Part shown: piece by piece, positions 11,386 to 21,581 of the stretch
How the letters are laid out: each line of letters opens with the position of its first letter
Numbering within the stretch: the stretch's first letter is position 1
NCBI GenBank assembly: GCA_030686995.1
Contig: CM060707.1
Coordinates: 81,911,472-81,975,471 of the forward strand
DNA from: Artemisia argyi
Lineage: Eukaryota > Streptophyta > Magnoliopsida > Asterales > Asteraceae
DNA: 64,000 bases
Direction of reading: 5' to 3'
Program-made: the position numbers and the translations under genes
Notes under the pieces: model-generated
Database searches by the model: none
Told to the model about the DNA's origin: nothing
What the model saw: only the letters and a program-made list of their open reading frames with translations

Positions 11386-12775
11386 TCATGAGGCGAAAAA
11401 TGATCCATTTTTAGGGGGTCATTTAAGCCCAGAATTGAATTTATTTGATCAAATATTGCCCTAAATCGTTCCTTTTGTGATTTTAGGTACTTTTGGAGTG
11501 AATTCTGGAAAAAGAAGCATTTTGGACGTTTTTGGAGCTTAAAAGTGAAGAAAATGGTAAAGTATTAATTTTCCTTGCTGGGAACAGTACCTGACGGCGT
11601 CACCAAGTTCTTAATGACGGCGTCAAGAGGAAAACAAGAGGTGAAGAGGATAGAGTCCATGACGGTACAGAATGTTTTTACACTAGGGCATGACGGCGTT
11701 AGCATAGGCCGTCATGACCCCATTACTCATGAAGGCCCAGAGGAAAACTACTCTTGACGGCGTCAGATCTGGATCTAGGCAATCCGATTTTATTATGGGC
11801 GGCGGGTTGACGGTGTCAGAATTTTCTTCTTGATGCCGTCACCTTGGAAAATCTATATATACTTTTGTAATTTTCATTCATTAGGGGAGGACAATTTTAG
11901 GGACGACTTGGAGAAGCCCTCGCACGATTTTATCAGTATTTTCAAGGGTTTTAACACCTTAAACCTTTCATGTTCAATTAAGATAAGTATCCTTTCAATT
12001 CATTCAGTATGTCTATGTGTTGTTTGAATATATCTTACGATTGTCTTGATTTTAACATGCTAGGCTAGATCTCTTGTGTGTTTGCTTAGATATAATGAAA
12101 CCTAGATGTTGATTATAGGTTGATTGCTTGTTTATAGTTGTTACGGATGAATGATTTCGATGTTAGGCTTAAGAAAACTGGCAGACTTCCATAGTGTAAC
12201 TTGCTTGAACGTCTTAAGAAGCATGAACCAATGCGTACTAGGTTTTTATGGTTGTATTTAATGCATGAGCAAATTCTAGTGATCCCATGTTAGGAGCTTC
12301 TTGCAGGCTCGACATAGGAGTGAAGTAGGAGCTTATAGAGTTGGGGAAGTACGTACGCCACCCCACGATTGGTATTAAGGAATATAACCCGTCATCCACG
12401 CAACTGTAACAAACTGTCAACCTGTAAAAGATATCTAGGGAGTAATGAAATCTAAGTAAACACAATTTTCCCATTTATTGTTCACACCACTAGTTTAATT
12501 AGCTTTATTTACATTTATGTTATTTTATTTTGATTGCATCTTTAGTTATTGGGTTGGTTGACTAGCAACTAATTCCGCCCACTCTTCCAAAACCCAAGAT
12601 TTTTACTTGCTTTTCATAAAATATAAAAATACAAAAAGAATCATCCTTCACCTTTAGACCTAGTTAGATTAATTTTAATCCTAACGACACTATTCCTGAG
12701 TTGAACGATCAATCCCCCGGTACTTGTCAAGTGACTATACTACAACGATCAGGTACACTGCCTGGTGGGGGTTAT
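11386..12775 (+). repeat. A-plus 5' LTR, truncated at its 3' end
   Basis: It matches 39818-40446 plus 43837-44600, the 3' LTR of the same element. The match is lost around TATAAGCTTC (12773-12782), a word also present inside LTR B near 31060. The junction therefore looks like a deletion or recombination between the two LTR types at a short identical stretch. The U3 promoter elements are listed separately. Confidence 0.85.
11592..11862 (+). promoter_or_regulatory. LTR A promoter: TGACGGCGTCA palindrome array plus TATA box
   Basis: Perfect 11-nt palindromes TGACGGCGTCA occur at 11592, 11615 and 11755. Variants occur at 11660 (TGACGGTAC), 11691 (TGACGGCGTT), 11719 region (GCCGTCATGAC), 11808 (TGACGGTGTCA) and 11831 (TGATGCCGTCA). 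A TATA box, CTATATATAC, follows at 11853-11862. The TGACG half-site is the known core of as-1 elements bound by plant TGA-type bZIP factors; the paired arrangement suggests binding of dimers, though that is inference. The same arrangement is present in the three other A-family LTRs. Confidence 0.65.
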
Positions 12776-13673
12776 AAGCTTCCATCCATACTTCCTTTGT
12801 TAAAGTTTATTATTTTAGGTATTTAAACAGTTTTGTAAAAGAAAAATCCAAAAAAGCTCAACTTATTAGAAGTGATAGCTTCTATTTAAGCCATTTGACT
12901 TATTTTCAGCTTTTTCAAAAAGCAAATCTCATTTTTATAATTTTCCTAGGTTGCTGTAGCTATAAAATAATTTCAGTAATTTTTTCATGTTTTTCTCTTT
13001 TCATTTAGTATTTTTAATAATTAATATTAGTTTTTACTAATTAATAATTAGTAAATAATTAATAATAATTATTTAAAAAGTCTTAAAAATATATTTTCAG
13101 TTTTAAAATTAGTTTTCTATTATTTTAGATTTTTCCAAATTTAAATTTTATTTTTCTAGGTTAATTTCCTAATTATTTGTATTTTAGGGTATTTTAAATA
13201 ATTAAAAGTAAATAGGAAATTAGTAATTAATTAATGATAATTAATTAAGTAGCGTAAAAATTAATTTTAATTTTCTAAAAATTTTGTTTTATCATTAGGA
13301 TTGTAAAAATGTAGTTTTCATATCCGTAGGTATTTTATTTCACAAAACTCGCTCTTTATTTCGTACGTTAACGTAACTTTAAATCAAACGCACGCGTTTT
13401 AGACTTAGCTCACGTTTTTAGTGTATCTGATTATCAGTAAATATTAATATAGTGTTTCTAAGTTATTTCATTCCTCATCTTGTAGTGTAATCATTCACAA
13501 CCCCTTTCTGTCAAAATTCACCCGATCACAAACCCGTTTTGTTTACCATCACACCTCGTCGGGACTAAACGACCCGGGGAAACCCTATACTTCCATGGAG
13601 ATTGAGCCTAAGGAGTTTGACTATATTAACCACATCTGTGGTTGACTTTAGTTGACTGCTTTCGCCTCAATCA
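12776..13673 (+). repeat. B-plus 5' LTR, last 898 nt
   Basis: It is nearly the same as 31061-31958, the end of the 3' LTR, with scattered substitutions. Both end in GCCTCAATCA. Its first about 2.9 kb, including the U3 promoter, is missing. Confidence 0.85.
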
Positions 13674-13679
13674 AAAATT

Positions 13680-13697
13680 TAGCGCCGCTGCCGGGGA
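13680..13697 (+). promoter_or_regulatory. primer binding site of B-plus (tRNA-Asp type)
   Basis: TAGCGCCGCTGCCGGGGA lies 6 nt after the LTR end. The canonical plant tRNA-Asp complement in Athila elements is TGGCGCCGTTGCCGGGGA; two positions differ. Confidence 0.75.
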
Positions 13698-15721
13698 GGT
13701 CGTGCGCGTATTCTAAACGGTTTTACAGTTTAGTGAATCTGGATATACACTCATAGTATATTTACCATCCTTTGTTCATATTTTCTTATTATAAAAACAA
13801 AATAGTTCATGAAAATATTTTAAAATCAGTTTTCAACGAACACAAAAACACAAAAAGATTTTCTTTCTTATTTGTATAAAATGTTTATCAAAAATCACTA
13901 AAATATCCATCTTTACCCTCATACCTTTTTGATTCTACATTTCTTACCCTCCAAAACCATTTGATTCTTTCTATGTCTCATCTACACCTTCTTGATTGTC
14001 AATGGTGTGGTGGTCCTTATAATGGTGGTAATTGCCCCAGTTGTGTCATGGTAGAGTCGGGAAACGGGTTTGTCTATAACCAGAATCCATATTCCTACCA
14101 TGACACGACTGATTCATTCCATCAGCTACCACATCATGAGACTCAGCAATTTTACTGTTGTGAGTATTGTGGTGGTTCACACTATAGTTCTGATTGTCAA
14201 TCAGGAAACACGCTTGTCTATGAGCAGGTTCTTGATAACGGTTATGACTTTAGCACATACGACTCACAGCCACATCAGTTTTACTGTTGTGAGTATTGTG
14301 GAGGTCCACACTCTAGCTCGGATTGTTAAACAAGGAATCCATTTCCTTGTAACAATTACGACTATTCGTTTTCAGACCCACCTCCACAGTACCAAATGAT
14401 CCAATCAACTCCTCATGATACTGAGCAAGACCTTTTACTAAAGGCTCTTGAGATATTGAAAGAACTTAAGGAGGAGTTGGTTACTACATCGTTTCAAGAT
14501 TCTCGTGAGAAATCTATGGCAGAATTACTTGCTGAAGAACGAGAGGCTAGAAACAAAAAGAGTATGGAGGAATTACTTGTCGAAGAACAAGCAGCTATAA
14601 CACATGCCAAATTTCGTAAAGCTGCTCTTCTCGACTGTGATGATGATAGTGATAATGAAGACACCCTTGATATCCTTCAATTTTATAAGGGTTCGTTAGA
14701 TTCATCATTCGTGATTCCTCCCATTGAAAATCAAGGAGAAAATAATGAAATGGAGAAATTACTAGCAGAAGATCAAATGGAACTCGTATAATCCATGAAT
14801 GCTAGCTCCTCTCCACTCCCTCAGTCTATTGATATCACACCCGAAGTTCACACTCACTCTTTGAACATGGGCGGTGAGCATCTTGACACTATTCCTTGTA
14901 AGGAATCGGACGAATTCATAAAGTCTAGTGTTGAGAACCTTGTCCCAATCCCAAGAGAGTCACAGGGAATTCTTGAGCATATGTGTGATCTTCCTTCCCC
15001 TCTTGAGTGTTCAAACGATCATTTTGAGACTTTCTCAGATTTTAATGATGATTGTACATCTCATGGAGACATTGAGTATATTGAGGCATCACTCCCACAG
15101 TTTGATGCTGATCCTCTTCTTGAGGAGTTCGCCGATGAACTTACTCATATCAATCCACTTTCATCGGAAAGTGATGATGGTCTCCTCGATTTCAAAGTCG
15201 ATCTGGGAGAAATTGAAAGTCTCCTATATCATGATCCACCACTCACTTCTGATCCCAACAGTCCAATAGAGAATAATAATCACTTTGTTCCTGAAGCATT
15301 CAATACTACTCTCACCAATCCTCTATTTGAATTCGACTCTGAATTCACTTTGATTTCTGATAATCCAATCTTTGGTATTCGGAATGAGGATTGTGATGAG
15401 TCTATTCCGGAACATGAATTCTCAAATTCACATCTTGTGAATAATTCTCTTCATGAGGAGTTCTCCGGTGAACTCACTCATATCCTGACTCCTCCGGAGT
15501 ATGATAGCCCGGGGGGAGATGCACTCAATCATGAGGATTTGCAAATTCCCACCCACCCTCCCAGGATGTTTTTGAGCTTAATTCTTGAAATCCAAATTCA
15601 GGCTAATGAGCCTGCTCTCGAGGAAGAAAATCTTATCATAATTTCCATCATGGTTTTCTTCCTTTTCTTCACCTATAGGGTGATGATCGGCTCCAAACGG
15701 TCAACCTAATTGACCAGGTGA

Positions 15722-18700
15722 TGGTCAACAGGGTCAAACAGCCTAGAGTCAATGCTCTGCGGAAGTATAGTGTTTCCCCGGGTCGTTATGTCCCGACGAG
15801 GTGTGGATGGTATAAAAACGGCTTTGTGATCAGGTGAAATTGGACGGAAAAGGGTTTATAAGGGTTTTGAGTGATTACGCTAAGGAAAAACGAATGAGAA
15901 CGATTTAAACAAGTTATATTAACAATAACGTGAAACCTAGTTAACCTAAAACGTAATCTAAAAATTTAAAATCAGAATTTGCTTAAAGGTAAGCAGAAAA
16001 ATAAGCCAAACGGCTTAAATAGAAGCTATCACTTTATTTATGTTTTTGGTTTTTCTTAATTTACAAACTACTTTTAATAACGTAATCTAAATTAAAAAAA
16101 CGTAAAAGTTATTTAAAATAAAACGCGAGTGCGCGGATTAAAAAATGAATTTTATGCTACGCTAACCTTTCAAACATGAAAATTATATTTTTACGATCTT
16201 AACGATAAAAGAAAATTTTAGAAAAAAGAAAATTATTTTTTTGACTTTTATATTATTTATTATTAATTAATTACTAAATATTAACTAATAAAACTAATTT
16301 AAATTACTAAAAATACTTAATGAACAGTGAAAATTATAAAATTTATTACAAAAATACTAAATGGTACACTAAAGCTAGGAAAAATATAAAAGTTGTGAAA
16401 AGCTTAAAAATAAGCTGTAAAATAAGCTTATAAGCCAAATAAGCCAAAGTAGAAACTGAGTACTATAAAAAGAAGGTAGGAAACACATAACATTAACATA
16501 AGCATAGCCCAGATGGTGCATGTGTTAGGTTTGGTTTTGACCAGTTTGACCAAAAGGTCCTAGGTTCGAATCTGGCTATCTACACTTGTTCTTTTTATTT
16601 TTCTTTTTGCTTTTTCTTGCTACAAAACTATTAACTAACTATAATTATGAACTTTTTACAAAAGCAACTTTTCTAAAACTCAAAAATAAGCTCTGAGGGA
16701 GCTAATGTCATTAATAGTTAAGGTTTTACACTAAAAGGGATTTTAATCACTTTGAAAAGCTATAAATAAGCTACAAGCTAAAACACAGAGATTAAATAAG
16801 CTACAAGGTAACTAAAAGAACTTAAAATAAGCTTAAGGAACAAGAAAAGCTAACTGAATAAGCCCATAAGTAGAAATAAGCAATTCCACAAGCCATAAGC
16901 TAAACAGGCCTGAGAGGGCACTTGCAGGCCTCTGTGGGGCCCACCTGGGTGATCCATGGTTCAAAGTGAGAGTGGAACTTGAAAGCCTACTAGGAGGGCT
17001 TTCCAAAATGTCCATGATCACAAGCTCATGAGAGCTTATGGAGCAGCTGATGTGTATAGGCAGCTGATGTGCAGACCTGGTGGGTAAGTTTTGCAGCCCA
17101 AGTGAGAATTTTGGAGAATGTAGACTAACCAAACAAGCTTATAAGCAAAAGCTATGATAAGCATGCACAAATACAGGCTCAGGTAAACATTAACAAGACA
17201 GCAACAATGATTAAAAGCTTAACGCAAGGATCAAACAACTTTAGTGAATACTGAGATTCAAGACTAAAAACTAAACTATGGGTGTTGAGTGAAAGGTTTC
17301 AATAAGCTAAGCTAGTAGGCAACTGAGGTCAAATCTAGCACTTACTAACTCAAATACAATCTTAGGTGCTTACTACAAGCTTATGACTACAACTAATAAG
17401 CTACAATCAAACAACCACAAAGGTCCAACAAGCTCAGTTGGTGTTCACTGATGCACCAGCAGAGACGGTTGCCAAGAGGCAAGTTCTGGGCCAAAATAAG
17501 CAATAAAATAAGCAATTTGAGGGAAACAAGAAATGTAATCTCAAGCATCACCTATCTGAGATTTCAAAACAGCAAAAACTAAGGAAATAGTTCAAACAAT
17601 GATCAAGCTATGATCCAGTGACATTTGTACCAATTCTGGGAATGCAAGGAACAGGGCATGCAGTGGTCAAACAAGCCAATAAGAGCTAAGAATTAAGCAA
17701 TGAGAAAAATTCATAAAAATAATCAAAAATATGCTTTGGAAAGGTGAGCTGCCAAATTTTTAGAGTCCAAAAGCTCAAAAGCTAAAACTGAAAATTAAGC
17801 TCATGAAAATTCTAGCAATTTTTGAGAAAATCTGAGAACTTGATATTTTGACTTTTAGATGAAACATGACAGATTGACTTTTACCAACTTTGATTACATC
17901 TACTTAACTGAAAATGATATGAAAAGCTATAATAAGGTTATCTAAAGCTAAAACAACAACTTTTGAACACACAATGATGATATGGCTTCCTAACTTTGCA
18001 TCAGTGGGCTGCTAAAGGATTAGAGGCTCACTTTTGACCTTTTACTTTAAAACTACCAAGAATAGGAACTTACTGATGTAATCTGACCCTAACAAAGAAG
18101 TTTCAACAATGTTTGACCACTGAAAGGTTCTTAAGCTCAGTCAAATAACACAATCCAAACACCCCTCTAATGCAAACTAATAAAACATAAAGTCTAAACT
18201 AAGCAAAACTTGAACACAGAAATTGATAGGTAGACTAATAACTGCTAAAATGAAGACATAAGATTCACATAATCAGACAAATAAGCATATGAATAAGTAA
18301 TAAGCTATGAGACTGAATAATAAGTAAATACTAAACAAAAGTAAAAGGGAGCTCACTGATTCCCTTGCTCAAAACAGGTTTGTAAAGCTCATTGGAACTT
18401 AACACCAAGCTGCTTTACCCAAATCAACCACATACACACTACTGAATCACCTTAATCCACAATCATGAACCCCATTTGACTTTTGTTGACCTGAGGATTT
18501 TTAAGCTAACACCCTTTTCTTTTTCTTTGCTGAGCTTATGAATATTTATAAAGGATTCATGTGAGCTAAGTTAACTATGCAACAATAAATTTTATAACCT
18601 TATAGATGAAAATAAGTTTTCTTCAATAAACATTGCAACTGGTAAGCTACAAAAACTTGAATTGATTAATCTGACTTGAAACTGAATAATATTACCTTAA

Positions 18701-19963
18701 AAACTCTTAGAAATACAACTGAAAGTTTAAATTAACACTGGAATGAAATTACATTTTAAAATAACTATACTAAAGTACAACTAAGAAAAACTAACTAACT
18801 CCCCGTTTCTCTGCTCCACTCTTCCTCTTTTATATCTGACTTTTAGGGTTTGTGGACACCCCTGGCTTTTCTCAATATCTCTTCTGGACCATTGGATGGG
18901 TGTGGTTAATCCTGGTCGTTCAATTTCTTTTGGCGGGAAAAAATTGGAGCTTTGCACTTTGGCTTTTAGGGCTTGGCAGGGGGTGGTATTTTGGATGGGA
19001 GTGGAGGAAAGTGAGGGGGTAGGGGTGGCTGGTGTTGAGTGTGGCAGGAGAAGGTGATGATGGTGTTTGGAGTAGGGGTTACAGGCTATGGAGGCTAGGA
19101 GGGAAGGGTGAGGTGGTTTTGACTTTAGGTTTGACTGGTTGGGAAGGGTTAATAAAAAAAACGGGAGTGGGGTAGTTTTATTATTTCTTGGACTAGGGAT
19201 GGTGTTGGGCTTAGGGAGTTATAAGGTGGGCCTGGTGTTGGTTAGTGGATTGAGTGATTTAGTTTTAGGTGTGGATTAATAACAAGGGTCCATTTGGCTA
19301 GTAGTACTACACAAGGACTTAAATTGCAAAAATCTGAAACTTGAGGATTAATTCTGCCAAATATTCAAAGTTAATCCAAGGGGTAAACTTGCCATATTTT
19401 ATTTCCACAAGGACCTTGATGTTTATTTTCCAAGTTTAAAATGCCCGGGGACTAATATTGCCAATTGGTGAAACTTGAGGGATTGAATTGCAATTTCTTT
19501 AAAACTTTCACTCAAGGACCATTTCTGCCAACTTTTGATTTTCCAAACACCTGAATTGACTTTTTATCCAAAAATATTTCACAGGGACTAATTCTGTCAA
19601 TTTCTGAAACTCCAGGGACCTTTTATTGCAATTTTGGATTTTGAGGGGTAAAAGTGTAATTTTCTCAAACCTTTTACCCAAGGACTTGTTTTGACAATTT
19701 TTGACTTTAGAAAACCTTGGGTTGACTTTTCTTTCGTTTTAAAACTTCAGGGACTAGTTTCGTCAATTTTTGAAACTTGAGGGACTGAAACTACCAATTG
19801 TGCAAACTTTGTTCGTTTTTCGTTTCTTTTTAAACATTTTGCATCTAAAACGTATAAAACACAATTTTGGAATATTTTTAGTATTTTGATGCATTACTGA
19901 GTGTTTTTGGACGTTTTGGCAGTTCAGATACGATAAAAATGATGAGTATTTACACACTCATCA
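15722..19963 (-). mobile_element. solo LTR of the B family, inverted, TSD GGTGA
   Basis: It is bounded by GGTGA at 15717-15721 and 19964-19968. On the minus strand it starts TGATGAGTGTG (the same start as the 3' LTR of B-plus, TGATGAGTGCT) and ends TGTTGACCA. It is 4242 nt long. A TATA box on the minus strand, GATATAAAAG, lies at 18836-18827. Since only an LTR is left, an element once inserted here recombined between its two LTRs. The insertion interrupts the B-plus reading frame. Confidence 0.85.
16505..16578 (+). other. tRNA-like sequence inside the B-type solo LTR
   Basis: The A-box-like TAGCCCAGATGG (16505-16516) and B-box GGTTCGAATCT (16563-16573) are spaced as in a tRNA with a long middle. 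The ends ATAGCC and GGCTAT can pair like an acceptor stem. The middle does not fold as a normal tRNA, so this is a tRNA relic or SINE head captured by the LTR, not a tRNA gene. Confidence 0.4.
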
Positions 19964-20392
19964 GGTGACTTCTCCTGTTCTTCACTCCTTCGGGAATGAA
20001 GACATTATCTTTGACCCCGACATTTTCATGTATCATTATCTTGAGCCGGGTGCTTGTCTCATCGGTGTGGAACTTTCACGTGCTTCAAATGTTTGTCCAA
20101 ACATCTTGAATGAAAGTCCGATGGAGATTGTTTCTTCCACATCATGCTTCCCCAAGAACCAATGAATTCGGGTCGAGTCAAGCTAGCGACTCGGTAAACA
20201 AAAACAGTAGCATGTACTTAGGGTTTTCACCCTAAGTGTGGGGGAGTTACCCCTGCTTTGGTTACCAATACAGTGAAAAAAAAATGGTGTTTCCACATTT
20301 AGCTTGTAATGTTGCCCTTTTACGTTCAAAGAGTCGGCATAATAGCCGGGACTTTGAATATTGAGGACAATATTCATTCTAAGTGTGTGTGT

Positions 20393-20412
20393 GGGGGGGG
20401 GGGGGGGGGGGG
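20393..20412 (+). repeat. 20-nt poly(G) run after a GAGGACAAT-type motif
   Basis: The run follows GAGGACAATATTCATTC and AAGTGTGTGTGTG. Elements A have at the equivalent place GGGGACAATGTGCATCC then AAGTGTAAGGGGAGGG (38200-38232). The run may be an expanded form of a conserved purine-rich motif. It can form a G-quadruplex and is a likely sequencing trouble spot. Confidence 0.6.
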
Positions 20413-20548
20413 TATTTCGCTATTCTAGCGAATTTTATCACATTTTACTATCTAGTACCCCCGTTTTTGGCAAAAATTTAAAAAAATTTTTCACTTGAGT
20501 TCAAAATTTTTTGTGGTTATCAGTCCGCCATGTCTAAACGACAAAAGG

Positions 20549-20935
20549 ATTGGCTAATCCAGGAGCAAACAGCTCTTGGTAAAGATATATCTAATCCGTT
20601 GATGGCTTGCAATTTGCCCAAAATTGTATGGTATCTCAACTCGCCATATCCTAAAAAGTGAAAGAGTTGGCTAGCCCGCAAGATTATGGCTTGTGGTAAA
20701 GGCAGTGGAAAAACCATAATTGGTAATCAGCTCACCAAGATGTTGACTTTGTCCATCAAGAGTTGGCTAGTCCAGAAGCAAACGGCTTCTGGTAAAGACA
20801 AATCAAATCCGTTTACAGCTGGTGGTTTGCTCAAAATCACATGGTTATCAGGTGGACCATAGTTCTTACTTGAACTAATACATTTGGCTACTCCAGAAGT
20901 AATGGCTTTTGGTAAAGAGATTAAAATCTATTAAA
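20549..20935 (+). repeat. four diverged copies of a TTGGCTA...TGGTAAAGA repeat in the 3' part of B-plus
   Basis: Copies begin near 20549, 20666, 20763 and 20887. Each has TTGGCTA, a word like CCAGAAGCAAACGG, then CTTCTGGTAAAGA or a variant. Spacing varies from about 97 to 124 nt. There is no coding potential. They lie between the end of the coding frame and the PPT. Confidence 0.6.
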
Positions 20936-20972
20936 TTTTCAAAACAGTTTATTGCTAGGACTAGCAATAGTT

Positions 20973-20985
20973 TAGTATGGGGGAT
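20973..20985 (+). promoter_or_regulatory. polypurine tract of B-plus
   Basis: TAGTATGGGGGAT directly precedes the TGATGAG start of the 3' LTR, the expected place for the plus-strand primer. Confidence 0.65.
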
Positions 20986-21581
20986 TGATGAGTGCTCAAA
21001 CACTCATCATTTTTGATCAAATCTGAACTGCAAAACATACAAAAACACTCAGAAATGCATCAAAATAATAAAAATATTTCAAAATTGTGTTTTATATGTT
21101 TCAGATGCAAAATGAGTAAAAACAGATGAAAAACGTACAAAGTTTGCATAATTGGCAGTTTCAGTCCCCGAACTTTCAAAAATTAACAGAATTGGTCCCT
21201 GAGCATATATTTTAGGTTGAAAAGTCAAATATGGTCCTTGGGAATTCACATGTGTCACTTTTAATCCCTGGATGAAAATTTTGAGAAAATTACAAGTTTA
21301 GCCTCCGGATTTTGAAACTTGACAGATTTGGTCCTCGGGTTTTTTAAAATGGGAAATTTTATTTGTGGTCCTTGTATTATTGGGGTTTGACAACAATGGT
21401 CCTTTGGATAACTTTGGAGATGTAACAACTTCAGTCCTTCAGAAAATCAGAATTTACATGATTAGTCCTTGGGCTTTTGTAGCTAACTAAACCAAATGGA
21501 GCCTTTGATATTTTCAAACCCAAATCCAAATCAAAACAAATCCAGCTCACCCCTTGGCCCATTACTATCACCAAAGCCCAC

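Larger units (their letters stand above)
13961..20164 (+). pseudogene. acidic zinc-knuckle protein of element B (function unknown), broken
   Basis: The frame 13961-14329 has a knuckle-like CQWCGGPYNGGNC and two knuckles CEYCGGSHYSSDC and CEYCGGPHSSSDC (spacing CX2CX3HX4C). A TAA stop (CAA to TAA is likely) follows. The text then runs through an E/K-rich segment with repeats of the type KSMEELLVEEQ (14396-14791) and, after one more stop, an acidic region (14795-15709) with blocks VENLVPIPRES, ETFSDFND, LLEEFADELTHI and EEFSGELTHI. After a frame change near 15650 it reads GDDRLQTVNLIDQ. Once the solo LTR 15722-19963 and one GGTGA copy are removed, it continues as VTSPVLHSFGNEDIIFDPD to a stop at 20162-20164. 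I remember this protein type as common in Asteraceae retroelements. It has no recognised enzymatic domain. Gag-like nucleic-acid binding is plausible for the knuckles only. Confidence 0.65.
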
